NCBI GenBank assembly: GCA_020847355.1 | Contig: JADLCG010000339.1 | Location: 1 to 31,723 of the forward strand | Reading direction: 5' to 3' | DNA length: 31,723 bases | Origin: Anaerolineales bacterium | GTDB lineage: Bacteria > Chloroflexota > Anaerolineae > Anaerolineales > Villigracilaceae | Part shown: positions 14,529 to 22,216 of the stretch, piece by piece | Numbering within the stretch: position 1 is the stretch's first letter | Layout: every line of letters begins with the position of its first letter | Notes under the pieces: model-generated | The model's database searches: none | What the model saw: the letters and a program-made list of their open reading frames with translations, nothing else | Told to the model about the DNA's origin: nothing | Translations under genes and position numbers: made by a program

Positions 14529-15281
14529 TTACAATTTCCGATTCAGCGTTTGAACCGCAAGCCCCGGGTCGTCGGTGAAAAAACCGTCCACGCCCCACTC
14601 TTTGAGTTGAAGCATCTCGGCGGGAGCGTTCGCCGTCCAAACATGCACGCGCCGCTTGAGCCGATGCACGCGTTGAACCTGCTCTTTTGTCAAACTGGAA
14701 ATATGCGGATGCAAAGCTTGATAAGCGCCGAAGGTAAAGCCAAAGGAACGCGCCCAAATGCCGATCATGCCCGGCATGGCTAATAAACCGCGCGGAATTT
14801 CCGGTAAGAGTTGACTGGCGCGTTTGAGATTAGAAGCAAAAAAAGACGAGAAAATAATTTGGGCTTGATTATTATGGCGTTTGATCAAAGCGCAAACTTG
14901 ATCGGTCAACCCGTCACGCGGGGTGGCGTAGTTGGTGAGTTCGATATTGATCAGTTTGTCCTTGCCAACCATTTCAAAAACTTCCGCAAGCAGAGGAATT
15001 TGCATCCCTTTGAATTTCTCGTCAAACCAACTGCCTGCATCTAATTGACGCAGAGAATCTAATTTGAGCGAAGAGACTTTTCCGCTCCCGTTGGTGGTGC
15101 GGTCGAGAACGCTATCGTGAAAGACGACGATCTGACCGTCGGCGGTTAATTTCGCGTCTAGTTCTACGCCATCGGCGCCTTTTTGGATGGCTTGCTGAAA
15201 GGCGGGCAGCGTGTTTTCCGGGGCGTGTTTCAGATCGCCGCGATGGGCAAGAATGATGGGGCGGGGAAAATGTTCAAGCAT
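14529..15281 (-). CDS. ugpQ: Glycerophosphodiester phosphodiesterase
   Basis: A 250-residue protein of standard GDPD length. The catalytic set is present: H13-R14-G (LAHRG), PENT with E22, E40-x-D42 (GVELDAK) and H55-D56 (VVFHDSVLDRTT). The C-terminal half has the expected VHVWTAN and VDGFFTDDP strands. The enzyme hydrolyses glycerophosphodiesters to sn-glycerol 3-phosphate and an alcohol, using a divalent metal. There is no signal peptide, so it is cytoplasmic. No strong ribosome-binding site precedes the ATG. The gene lies 33 nt downstream of the AAA+ ATPase gene on the same strand, so the two are probably co-transcribed. Confidence 0.93.
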   Translation of the reverse strand: MLEHFPRPIILAHRGDLKHAPENTLPAFQQAIQKGADGVELDAKLTADGQIVVFHDSVLDRTTNGSGKVSSLKLDSLRQLDAGSWFDEKFKGMQIPLLAEVFEMVGKDKLINIELTNYATPRDGLTDQVCALIKRHNNQAQIIFSSFFASNLKRASQLLPEIPRGLLAMPGMIGIWARSFGFTFGAYQALHPHISSLTKEQVQRVHRLKRRVHVWTANAPAEMLQLKEWGVDGFFTDDPGLAVQTLNRKL

Positions 15282-15314
15282 GGCTGGCAGGTTTGAGCGG
15301 GGAAAGGGGCGGTT

Positions 15315-16661
15315 TTAAATATCCACAAAGTAGGCGCGCGCGGCTTGGTCTAACATCTCACGCGACATCACGGGTTGAACGGCTAGGTACGATGAAATGT
15401 CTAAAATTTGGTCGCAGAGATCGCGCGGATGCGAGGCGCGAAGTTTGCGGTTGCGTTTGAGATACCATTCCTGAAGCAGATAGGCTAAGCCTTGATCGCT
15501 GTATTCCACGCGTTTATCGGCGGCAACGCGGCGGAAGATTTCGCGATATTCTTCGTAGGATGGATCGCCGATTTCAATTTTGTGGCGTAAGCGGCGCAGA
15601 AAGGCTTCGTCCACTAAATCTTTTGGCGGCAGGTTGGTTGAGAAAACAATCAGCACGTCAAACGGGACTTCAACTTTACGCCCAGTATGCAAGCGCAAAT
15701 AATCTACGCGATTTTCCAGCGGCACGATCCAACGGTTGAGCAGATCGCGCGGGCGGACTTGTTGACGACCAAAGTCGTCAATCAGCAGAATGCCGCCATT
15801 GGCTTTGACTTGGAACGGAGCTTCGTAAAATTTGGTGGTATCGTCAAAGACGAGATCTAAACCTTCGAGGGTGAGTTCGCCGCCGACGACGATGAAGGGC
15901 CTGCGAATTTTTAGCCAGCGCGGGTCGCGGCGTACATTGGAGCGGAGATGTCCGGTGGCGTTGCCGCCGTTCGCCGCATCGCCTTCTGAAACCAGCGTAT
16001 GGCTAACCGCATCATAGACTTTGATGACTTGCCCATCCAGATAAAGCGCGTAAGGGATATACATGGCTTGGCTAAGCACAAGATTGCCAAATGCGCGGGC
16101 GATGCTGGTCTTGCCGTTTCCGGGAGGTCCGTACATAAAGATAGACGTACCAGAGTTGAGGGCTGGTCCTAAGCGCTGAAATGAGTTTTCGGAAATTACC
16201 ATTTGCGAAAGGATTTGGCGCATGGTGCGCGTGGTGACGGTCATGCGTCCGCTTTTTTGGCGGCGAATGGCTTCGTTGTAGACTTCAAACGGCACGGGCG
16301 CAGGTCCGGCATATTGACTGCGATCTAAGGCTTCGCGGGCGCGGATCATGCCGGCGGTGGTGATGCCGTAGGTGTAAGCGCCATCGCCCAGCCCGCTCCC
16401 CAACCCGCCGCCTTGCGTGGATTTCACCTCGATGAATTTTTCCTGCTTGAGCACAGCCAGCAGTTGATCGGTTACGCCAGCGAGCGGCAGGCAAATTTCT
16501 TCCGAAATTTTGAAGCCGGTCAGATAACCGCGAAAATACAGCACTTTGAGGATCAGGTCTTGCAACCAAAGCTGGGATAGACCGGTATCTTCCAAACTAT
16601 TAATTTGCGGCGGAGCAAACCCAACTGAAGCGCCAGAAAGCGAGCCCGTTTGTCGTGTCAT
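15315..16661 (-). CDS. AAA+ ATPase with N-terminal winged-helix-like region
   Basis: A 448-residue protein. Residues about 28-110 look like a winged-helix or helical adaptor (LQDLILKVLYFRGYLTG ... LLAVLKQEKFIEVK) with a Gly-rich wing (QGGGLGSGLGDG). The AAA+ core has Walker A GPPGNGKT (178-185), Walker B ILLIDD (291-296), sensor-1 IVFSTN (N343) and an arginine-finger-like AFLRRLRHKIEI (353-364). A 50-residue insertion (about 208-260) separates Walker A from Walker B. The C-terminal lid carries HPRDLCDQILD. No signal or TM. Such ATPases remodel protein partners, but nothing adjacent identifies one. The ATG is preceded by a weak GGTGA. It diverges from the glycosyltransferase gene across 90 bp. 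Confidence 0.75.
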   Translation of the reverse strand: MTRQTGSLSGASVGFAPPQINSLEDTGLSQLWLQDLILKVLYFRGYLTGFKISEEICLPLAGVTDQLLAVLKQEKFIEVKSTQGGGLGSGLGDGAYTYGITTAGMIRAREALDRSQYAGPAPVPFEVYNEAIRRQKSGRMTVTTRTMRQILSQMVISENSFQRLGPALNSGTSIFMYGPPGNGKTSIARAFGNLVLSQAMYIPYALYLDGQVIKVYDAVSHTLVSEGDAANGGNATGHLRSNVRRDPRWLKIRRPFIVVGGELTLEGLDLVFDDTTKFYEAPFQVKANGGILLIDDFGRQQVRPRDLLNRWIVPLENRVDYLRLHTGRKVEVPFDVLIVFSTNLPPKDLVDEAFLRRLRHKIEIGDPSYEEYREIFRRVAADKRVEYSDQGLAYLLQEWYLKRNRKLRASHPRDLCDQILDISSYLAVQPVMSREMLDQAARAYFVDI

Positions 16662-16737
16662 AAAAAATCACCATTGAAAAAAAATAAATGAATTGCCGCC
16701 CAAACGCTTGGGCAAGCTAATTATACTTCTTTTCGTT

Positions 16738-16743
16738 TATAAT
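16738..16743 (+). promoter_or_regulatory. -10 element of glycosyltransferase gene (leaderless)
   Basis: A perfect TATAAT ends 8 nt before ATG 16752, with no Shine-Dalgarno between them, so the transcript probably begins at the start codon. Confidence 0.5.
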
Positions 16744-16751
16744 CCAATTCT

Positions 16752-17435
16752 ATGAAACTCTCTGTAATCATTCCGGTTTATAACGAAGTTGAAAGTATCC
16801 AAGAGATTTTGAAGCGCGTGAATGCCACGCAATTGGTGAGCGAAATTGTCGTGGTGGACGACGGCTCGAAAGACGGCACGCGCGATAAACTCAAAACGCT
16901 GGACGGTAAAGATAACGTCCGCGTTATTTTGCATGAGAAAAATCAAGGTAAAGGCGCGGCGGTGCGGACGGGTATGCAAGCCGCCACTGGCGATATTCTC
17001 TTGATCCAAGACGCAGACCTTGAATACGATCCGCGCGATTTTCCCGAATTGCTCAAACCAATTCAGGAAGGGCTGGCGGATGTAGTTTACGGCTCGCGCT
17101 TCTTGGGGCGCGCGCATCGCGTGACGATGTTTTGGCATTTGGTCGCAAACAAATTGCTGACTTTTATGACCAATATCTTGTACAACACGATCTTGACCGA
17201 TATGGAAACCGGCTATAAAGTTTTTCGCCGCGAAGTTATCGAAGGCATGGTCATCCGCGCCAACAGCTTCAATTTTGAGCCTGAATTCACCGCCAAGATC
17301 CTCAAACGCAATCATCGAATTTTTGAAGTGCCGATCACTTTCAATCCGCGCGATTATTCGCAAGGCAAAAAGATCAAACTCCGCGACGCATTTGAAGCAG
17401 TTTGGGCTTTGCTCAAATATCGGTTTGTTGATTAA
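16752..17435 (+). CDS. Family 2 glycosyltransferase, dolichol-phosphate mannose synthase-like
   Basis: A 227-residue GT-A fold protein: MKLSVIIPVYNEVESI, nucleotide-binding VVVDDGSKDGT (D36-D37), NQGKGAAVRTGM, the metal-binding D87-A-D89 in LIQDADLEYDP, VVYGSRFLGR and ETGYKVFRRE, then NSFNFEPEF and EVPITFNPRDYSQGKKI. This order matches the DPM1/GtrB-like subgroup that transfers a sugar from a nucleotide donor to polyprenyl phosphate. There is no C-terminal TM domain, so it is the short soluble type. It is preceded by a leaderless-type promoter and ends in a TAATG overlap with the next gene, indicating translational coupling. Confidence 0.9.
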   Translation: MKLSVIIPVYNEVESIQEILKRVNATQLVSEIVVVDDGSKDGTRDKLKTLDGKDNVRVILHEKNQGKGAAVRTGMQAATGDILLIQDADLEYDPRDFPELLKPIQEGLADVVYGSRFLGRAHRVTMFWHLVANKLLTFMTNILYNTILTDMETGYKVFRREVIEGMVIRANSFNFEPEFTAKILKRNHRIFEVPITFNPRDYSQGKKIKLRDAFEAVWALLKYRFVD

Positions 17436-17773
17436 TGGAAAACTGGGAAACTCAATTACGGGCAGAGTTTGAAAAAGCGACGCAAGCCCGCATCAAACAC
17501 AATGAAGGTCAGGCGCGCGTTTGCGCGCGGCGCGCGGCAGGCATTGCCGTTCGGGAATATTTTGCGCGGCAGGGAAACAAGCTCCCGAATTCCAGCGCGA
17601 TGGATTTGTTGAAAATTCTACGCGCAGAAGCGCCGCTGACTACCGATTTGCTTGAGATGGTTGACCATTTGGAGTTGCGCGTCACGACGGAATTCACGTT
17701 GCCGATTCCGGTGGACCTAATCGCCGAAGCGCGGATTTTATGCCGCTGGCTATTGCCAGATTGGCGCGGCTAA
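17435..17773 (+). CDS. Small helical protein of unknown function
   Basis: A 112-residue protein whose ATG overlaps the stop of the glycosyltransferase gene by one base (TAATG). It is predicted helical, with no signal or TM, and rich in Arg/Ala: ARVCARRAAGIAVREYFARQ near residue 30, then SAMDLLKILRAEAPLT and a last helix DLIAEARILCRWLLPDW. The pattern recalls HEPN-type helical bundles, but the HEPN RNase motif (R-x4-6-H) is not visible, so this is only a suggestion. Tight coupling implies a role alongside the glycosyltransferase. A strong terminator ends the two-gene unit. Confidence 0.7.
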   Translation: MENWETQLRAEFEKATQARIKHNEGQARVCARRAAGIAVREYFARQGNKLPNSSAMDLLKILRAEAPLTTDLLEMVDHLELRVTTEFTLPIPVDLIAEARILCRWLLPDWRG

Positions 17774-17777
17774 TAAT

Positions 17778-17808
17778 AAAAAACGTCTCCAAAATGGAGA
17801 CGTTTTTT
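17778..17808. terminator. Bidirectional intrinsic terminator
   Basis: A perfect 14-bp stem (17778-17791 with 17795-17808) around ACGTCTCC/GGAGACGT, with A6 and T6 at its ends and a 3-nt loop. It separates the convergent glycosyltransferase and sigma/DegV operons. Confidence 0.93.
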
Positions 17809-17833
17809 GCTAGCAAGTTTTAGCGTAAATTAA

Positions 17834-18106
17834 TTACAGCGTATGTCTGCGACCGACAAAATAATACAAAGCGCGCGCAATGGTCACAAGCAATAACATG
17901 CCAGACATCACTCCGCCAAACACAAAGAATAAAGTTTTCCAATCGTGCAGGCGCAGGGTGATGGTTGCGCGGGTTGGGAGGGTAATTCGTTCGCGCAGGC
18001 GTTGGACAATGCCGTTCGGAGGCGCAACCCGTTTCAAAGTCCCAGCCAGATGCGTTTCAAGGCGGTTGAAATCTTCAGCGTGTGAGTCTGATCTACGAGT
18101 GGTCAT
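17834..18106 (-). CDS. Single-TM protein, last gene of the ECF sigma operon
   Basis: A 90-residue protein. A soluble N-terminus (about 1-57) contains LETHLAGTLKRVAPPNGIVQRLRER, followed by one TM helix (about 61-82, FFVFGGVMSGMLLLVTIARAL) and a short basic tail. 'Helix-PP-x-x-VQRLRER-TM' resembles the juxtamembrane part of membrane-bound anti-sigma factors, but the zinc-binding HxxxCxxC motif is missing. It is a candidate sigma regulator only by position and layout. TAGGGA lies about 6-7 nt before the ATG; the DegV stop is 12 nt upstream. Confidence 0.65.
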   Translation of the reverse strand: MTTRRSDSHAEDFNRLETHLAGTLKRVAPPNGIVQRLRERITLPTRATITLRLHDWKTLFFVFGGVMSGMLLLVTIARALYYFVGRRHTL

Positions 18107-18118
18107 AATTTCCCTAAT

Positions 18119-18961
18119 TTATTCAAATGGATACAAAATCAAACCGACGGTTCCGGGACCGAGGTTGGCGGCGATGGAGACTGATAAATCTCCGAGCATG
18201 GCTTCTTTGGCGTTGAAGTGCGGCTTGGCTTGCTCCAGCAGAGCCTGCCCAGAATTCAGATCGCGCGCGTGGACCACCGCCAAATAAACCGGTTTATCGC
18301 CGACTTCTTCTTTTGCCATTGAGATAACGCGCTCCAATGCGGCTTTGCGCGTGCGGACTTTTTCAACAATATTGACGACGCCATCGCGCAATACTGCAAT
18401 CGGCTTGACGTTTAAGACAGAAGCCAAGGCGGCTTGTAAAGTCCCCACCCGCCCGGATAATTTGGCGTATTCCAAAGTATCGAGCGTGAGAATTACGCAA
18501 ATTTTTTCTTTGGCGGCTTCAAGGCTGGCGACAATCTCTTCCGTGGTTTTGCCTGCCCGCTCCATTTTGCGGGCTTCGCGGCAAAGCAAGCCAATCCCCA
18601 GCGAGCCGCTGGCTGAATCAATTGGGATGACGGTGAATTCGCCCTTTAATTCTTCAGCCGCAGAAATGGCCGAGGCGTAAGTGCCGGAAAGTTTAGAGGT
18701 GATGTGAATCGAGAGGATCGTATCGCCTTTTTGGGCGATCTTGCGATAAAACTCAATGAACTGATGCGGCGAAGGCTGAGCAGTCTTCGGTATTTTACGA
18801 CTTTCGTCAACCAGTTTGTAAAAGCCTTCGTTGTCCAAATCCACGCCTTGCAGGTAGGATTCTTCGCCAAAGAGAATGTTGACCGGGATCATATCAATCC
18901 CGTATTCTTTTTCCCACTCCGGAAGAATGTCGGCGGCGCCGTCCGTCACAATTCTCAACAT
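18119..18961 (-). CDS. DegV family fatty-acid-binding protein
   Basis: A 280-residue protein of full family length. It starts MLRIVTDGAADILPEWEKEY, with IDMIPVNILFGEESYLQGVD, KTAQPSPHQFIEFYRK, ILSIHITSKLSGTYASA (the Ser/Thr lipid-headgroup pocket), IPIDSASGSLGIGLLCREA and KLSGRVGTLQAALASVLNVKPI. DegV/FakB proteins carry a fatty acid for phosphorylation by FakA in phospholipid synthesis; no FakA is nearby. GGAGAT lies 7 nt before the ATG. It begins 3 nt after the sigma-factor stop codon, so the two are co-translated, placing a lipid-binding protein under the same control as an ECF sigma factor. Confidence 0.93.
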   Translation of the reverse strand: MLRIVTDGAADILPEWEKEYGIDMIPVNILFGEESYLQGVDLDNEGFYKLVDESRKIPKTAQPSPHQFIEFYRKIAQKGDTILSIHITSKLSGTYASAISAAEELKGEFTVIPIDSASGSLGIGLLCREARKMERAGKTTEEIVASLEAAKEKICVILTLDTLEYAKLSGRVGTLQAALASVLNVKPIAVLRDGVVNIVEKVRTRKAALERVISMAKEEVGDKPVYLAVVHARDLNSGQALLEQAKPHFNAKEAMLGDLSVSIAANLGPGTVGLILYPFE

Positions 18962-18964
18962 GGC

Positions 18965-19537
18965 TCAATCTCCTTCAAGATTTAAGTTTTGATCTTCCAA
19001 TTGATCCCGCAAAGATAAAAGCGTGCGATGATACAAACTCTTAACTGCGCCTTCGCTACGTTTCATAATTTCGCCAATCTCCGCATTGGACATATTCTCG
19101 ACGAATTTCAAGATCAGCAAATTTTGTCTTTCAGGCGGCAGGCGGCGAATCATTTTCAATAACGCTTCCTGCTCCTGCGAGTGGACTAAATTCTTTTCAG
19201 GATGATCGCCTTTGTTAGGCAAAGAGGGCAATTCATCCAACGGGACTTCCTGCTTGCGCCCGCGATCGCGGTGCCAGTTAGCGACGAGGTTGTGCGCGAT
19301 CCGATACAACCAAGCGGAAAACGGAACGCCGCGATCCGTATAATTTTTGATGTGGTTCATCGCGCGTTGAAAGACGCGGGCGGTGAGGTCTTCAGCTTCG
19401 TGTACATTGCCGGTGCGGTAATATACATAGTTGAAGATACGTTCCACATAGCGCTCGTAGAGTCGCCCAAAAGCGTCTCGGTCGCCTTGTGAGGCGCGCG
19501 CTAAAATTTCGTCTTCGTTGTAATCCAAGTCGGTCAA
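18965..19537 (-). CDS. ECF (RpoE-like) RNA polymerase sigma factor
   Basis: A 190-residue protein. I place the start at TTG 19537, which has AAGGA 8 nt upstream and gives MTDLDYNEDEILARASQGDR; an alternative TTG at 19576 adds 13 unconvincing residues. Region 2 is YERYVERIFNYVYYRTGNVHEAEDLTARVFQRA, ending in PFSAWLYRIAHNLVANWHRD. Region 4 is LPPERQNLLILKFVENMSNAEI with the recognition helix KRSEGAVKSLYHRTL. Regions 1.1 and 3 are absent, as expected for the extracytoplasmic-function group. It is first in an operon with DegV and a one-TM protein. Repeated CTCAATGAA elements flank a TATACT box upstream (19591-19629), which may be its control region. Confidence 0.93.
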   Translation of the reverse strand: MTDLDYNEDEILARASQGDRDAFGRLYERYVERIFNYVYYRTGNVHEAEDLTARVFQRAMNHIKNYTDRGVPFSAWLYRIAHNLVANWHRDRGRKQEVPLDELPSLPNKGDHPEKNLVHSQEQEALLKMIRRLPPERQNLLILKFVENMSNAEIGEIMKRSEGAVKSLYHRTLLSLRDQLEDQNLNLEGD

Positions 19538-19590
19538 GAAAAAATTCCTTACCGTTGTCAAACTTAATAACACCAACGGGTTTTAGAAGT

Positions 19591-19629
19591 TTCATTGAGT
19601 ATATCAAACAATGAATTTCGTTCATTGAG
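19591..19629 (-). promoter_or_regulatory. Repeat-flanked promoter region of the sigma operon
   Basis: On the minus strand CTCAATGAA occurs twice, 30 bp apart (plus-strand 19591-19599 and 19621-19629), with an inverted TTCATTG (plus-strand CAATGAA 19609-19615) between them. A TATACT (plus-strand about 19598-19603) lies at one edge. The arrangement suggests a regulator binding around the promoter. Confidence 0.4.
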
Positions 19630-19748
19630 CGCGTTCAATTTGGGAAGTAGACAAAAACGCTTTATGCCGAAAATCTTTTTGCCGCCAACTTCGCAGATTG
19701 GCGAAATTTTTCAGCAGTTCCTTTCAAAGCTGATAAAACGTTCAATGG

Positions 19749-19754
19749 TATAAT
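19749..19754 (+). promoter_or_regulatory. -10 element of LysM protein gene
   Basis: A perfect TATAAT ends 10 nt before ATG 19765 with no Shine-Dalgarno between them. The transcript would have a 0-4 nt leader. Confidence 0.5.
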
Positions 19755-19764
19755 TCCCGCCCGT

Positions 19765-20946
19765 ATGACTCAAGAAAACTCATCTAACAAAACAAAAGTC
19801 TGCCCAACCTGCGGGACGCGCCTCAGCGAGAATGCCGCGCGCTGTTTGGTTTGCGGCACAGAATTCGCCTCTAAAAAACCGGAATTAAAGCTGACGAAAA
19901 AGGCGGCTGAAAAACCGCTTCAAGCCAGTCGAATGCCGGAAATTCGATTGAGCTTGCCGGCGGCAGTCGGCATTTTAGCGGCGGTCATTGCAGTAGTGGC
20001 GATTGTTGTTGTTTTCGCATTCAGACGCGGCGGCGGAGAAACTGCCAACAATCCGCTCGCGCCGGAAGAATCGCTCACGCCGACTTCCACCCCCACAGAA
20101 ACGCTCCAACCCACCAACACGCTCCCGGCTACCGATACGCCGACATTCACGCCTCAACCTCCCATTGAATATACAGTTCGAGAAGGCGATGGCTCCTGCT
20201 CGCAAATCGCGTTCACTTTTCAAGTATCCGTTCAGAGTATTATCATTTTGAACAATCTGGCGTCTTCCTGTCCAATCAGCGTCGGACAGGTGCTGAAAAT
20301 CCCCTTCCCCACGCCAACCATTCCACCGCCGCCAACCAACACGCCGCTCGCGGCAGACGCGACAAAACAAGCTTGCGAAACCGTGCCAGTCACCGTGCAA
20401 GACGGCGATACGCTTTCCAGCATCTCCTTGAACTATGCAGTCCCGGCGCAAGCCATCAAGGATTGGAACGGCTTAACTACGGACAATGTTTTCTTTGGAA
20501 CGACGCTTGAAATTCCGCTATGTATGCGCGCGGCGACGCCTGGTCCCACTCCAACTGCAACGATTCCGCCGCCTTACCCCGCCCCCAACCTGCTCTTGCC
20601 TGCGGACGGAGCCGCCTTCTCCCTAGCCAATGACGTGATCACTTTGCAATGGGCATCGGTCGGCGCCTTACGCACGGGCGAGGCTTATCAGATCGTGGTT
20701 GAAGACCTCACCGCCGATCAGACCCGCCGCCTCACAGATTACGTTACCGATACAAAGTATATCGTCCCGATTACTTTCCGCCCGAAAGATAACGTGGCGC
20801 ATATCCTCCGTTGGTGGGTTGTGCCGGTTCGTCAGGAAGGGTCGGACGATCAGGGTCAGCCAATTTGGACGAATTCCGGCGCGGCCAGCGTGAAGCGCGT
20901 CTTCACTTGGGTGGGAATAGCAATCGAAAGCACGCCCACGCCTTAG
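19765..20946 (+). CDS. Zinc-ribbon / TM / double-LysM protein
   Basis: A 393-residue protein in four blocks. The N-terminus is a zinc ribbon with C13-P-T-C16 and C27-L-V-C30. One TM helix spans about residues 62-86. A Thr/Pro-rich spacer precedes two LysM modules: YTVREGDGSCSQIAFTF (about 136) and VTVQDGDTLSSISLNYAV (about 207), each ending in a 'vGQvLkIP' or 'fGTtLEIP' strand. A C-terminal fibronectin-III-like domain follows (PAPNLLLPADGAAF ... LRWWVVPVRQ). The topology implies a cytoplasmic zinc ribbon and extracellular LysM domains that could bind peptidoglycan-like glycans. It could link cell-surface state to the cytoplasm, but no partner is adjacent. It starts without a ribosome-binding site and has its own terminator. 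Confidence 0.85.
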   Translation: MTQENSSNKTKVCPTCGTRLSENAARCLVCGTEFASKKPELKLTKKAAEKPLQASRMPEIRLSLPAAVGILAAVIAVVAIVVVFAFRRGGGETANNPLAPEESLTPTSTPTETLQPTNTLPATDTPTFTPQPPIEYTVREGDGSCSQIAFTFQVSVQSIIILNNLASSCPISVGQVLKIPFPTPTIPPPPTNTPLAADATKQACETVPVTVQDGDTLSSISLNYAVPAQAIKDWNGLTTDNVFFGTTLEIPLCMRAATPGPTPTATIPPPYPAPNLLLPADGAAFSLANDVITLQWASVGALRTGEAYQIVVEDLTADQTRRLTDYVTDTKYIVPITFRPKDNVAHILRWWVVPVRQEGSDDQGQPIWTNSGAASVKRVFTWVGIAIESTPTP

Positions 20947-20972
20947 GTCCAGAAAAAGAGGCGCAGAATTTC

Positions 20973-21002
20973 AAAATCCCTGCCAGTTGTGGCGGGGATT
21001 TT
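20973..21002 (+). terminator. Terminator after LysM gene
   Basis: A 13-bp stem (20973-20985 with 20990-21002, one G-T wobble) with a GTTG loop; the right arm ends in TTTT. It insulates the repressor promoter that follows. Confidence 0.8.
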
Positions 21003-21013
21003 CTGTTTAACCC

Positions 21014-21041
21014 TTGACAAATCCATTCATTCAATTATAAT
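21014..21041 (+). promoter_or_regulatory. Sigma-70 promoter of the repressor/efflux operon
   Basis: TTGACA (21014-21019), a 16-bp spacer, then TATAAT (21036-21041). It is the only fully canonical promoter seen in the window and overlaps the inverted repeats described next. Confidence 0.8.
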
Positions 21042-21066
21042 ATTTGAATTATTCAATAAATTGAAT
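21029..21066. promoter_or_regulatory. ArsR-type operator (overlapping inverted repeats)
   Basis: Four alternating half-sites: ATTCAA (21029-21034), TTGAAT (21044-21049), ATTCAA (21051-21056), TTGAAT (21061-21066). The middle pair forms a perfect 6-1-6 palindrome, and the last pair a perfect 7-2-7 palindrome (ATTCAAT AA ATTGAAT). The array covers the -10 box and the transcription start, as expected for repression by the downstream winged-helix protein. Confidence 0.65.
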
Positions 21067-21092
21067 AAAAAGAATATCATGGAGAGTGAAAC

Positions 21093-22214
21093 ATGTCCCC
21101 TGTTAATTTGAACTTGGAAAAAGCGCGAAACGAAATCGAATATGTGGTCGTAGAACCAGCGATTAACGCCTTCAACAGCTTAGTACTCATCGCGAGTGCC
21201 GAAGAAGGCGACCCCGGCTTGCACGAGTGGGTTTCAAAAACCCGCGCAAAAATGACGCAGGAAGAGTTGTTTCGTCATAAACTCGTGACGCTTGGCTTGC
21301 ACTATTCCATTCTGCCTACGCTGGCTTTCAACTCGTTTGAGGCATATATGGCTCACCTTGAAGCGACGCCGGCTTCTGAATTTCGAGAGGTATTGCTAAA
21401 AGCTTATTCCGACCCGGAGACTTGCATCACTGAAGATTGTCGCAAAGCCAAAAACAAAACAGTCAACTGGGACGAAGTTCTCGCCTCGGCGAAAAATTAT
21501 GTTGATTTTCTCAAGTATCGTTTTGGCGAAGAAAAAGTTGACGAAGAAATTGAAAAGCGAGCTTATGAATATGTAATTGATCCTGTGGCGCTGAAGCAAT
21601 TAACCACCAGCCACATCCGCTGGTTTTGGAAGAATCATCTAAAAGCGGAATGGCAAAGAGTAGCGCCCACGCTGGAGCAAACTGCTAAAGCGTTCAATAA
21701 ACTCGACTTCACGAAAATGACGCGCCTAGAAATTCTTCAATCCATAACGGGCAAAGAGACGATCGAAATGAAATGGGAAGAAGAACTCGAAAGCGCAACT
21801 GAGTTGGTTTTCATTCCAAATCCGCATATCGGCCCATATCTGCATTCTAAAAAAGCGGGCAATTTGTTTTACATTACTTTCGGCGCGCACATGCCTGAAG
21901 GCTCAGATGTGCGCGCTCCAGAATTGGATCGCGCTGAAATTGTGAGCAAACTCTCGGCGCTGGCGGACGAAACCCGCCTGCAAATTTTACAAATGATTTC
22001 GCAAAACGGCGAAATGCGCGCCACCGAACTGATGGAGGCTACGCAATTAAGCCAGCCGAGCATTTCACGTTATCTCAGTCAGCTAACTGCAAACGGCTTT
22101 TTACAAGAACGGAGAGCAAATGGAGCAAAAATATACGCCCTGAATTACGAAAGAATCGAAAAAACGCTCAAGGCAATTTCCGCCTTTTTATTGGAACCAA
22201 CAAAGGAGTTGTAA
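21093..22214 (+). CDS. ArsR-family winged-helix transcriptional regulator with large N-terminal domain
   Basis: A 373-residue protein. The C-terminal 95 residues are an ArsR-type winged helix: ADETRLQILQMISQNGEMRA, then ELMEATQLSQPSISRYLSQL as recognition helix, and ERRANGAKIYALN as wing. The N-terminal 270 residues have no metal-binding Cys motif of the ELCVCDL type and are mostly helical, with a GPYLHSKKAGNLFYITFGAH strand region before the HTH. This layout suits a regulator that senses a ligand through its long N-terminal domain. GGAGA lies about 8 nt before the ATG. The gene sits behind a canonical promoter overlaid by palindromes and leads a three-gene unit ending in an MFS transporter, so it probably represses its own operon. 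Confidence 0.85.
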   Translation: MSPVNLNLEKARNEIEYVVVEPAINAFNSLVLIASAEEGDPGLHEWVSKTRAKMTQEELFRHKLVTLGLHYSILPTLAFNSFEAYMAHLEATPASEFREVLLKAYSDPETCITEDCRKAKNKTVNWDEVLASAKNYVDFLKYRFGEEKVDEEIEKRAYEYVIDPVALKQLTTSHIRWFWKNHLKAEWQRVAPTLEQTAKAFNKLDFTKMTRLEILQSITGKETIEMKWEEELESATELVFIPNPHIGPYLHSKKAGNLFYITFGAHMPEGSDVRAPELDRAEIVSKLSALADETRLQILQMISQNGEMRATELMEATQLSQPSISRYLSQLTANGFLQERRANGAKIYALNYERIEKTLKAISAFLLEPTKEL

Positions 22215-22216
22215 CT

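Noticed and set aside
16737..17363. 208-codon minus-strand frame opposite the glycosyltransferase
   Set aside because: The plus-strand frame carries all GT2 motifs; the minus frame has none.
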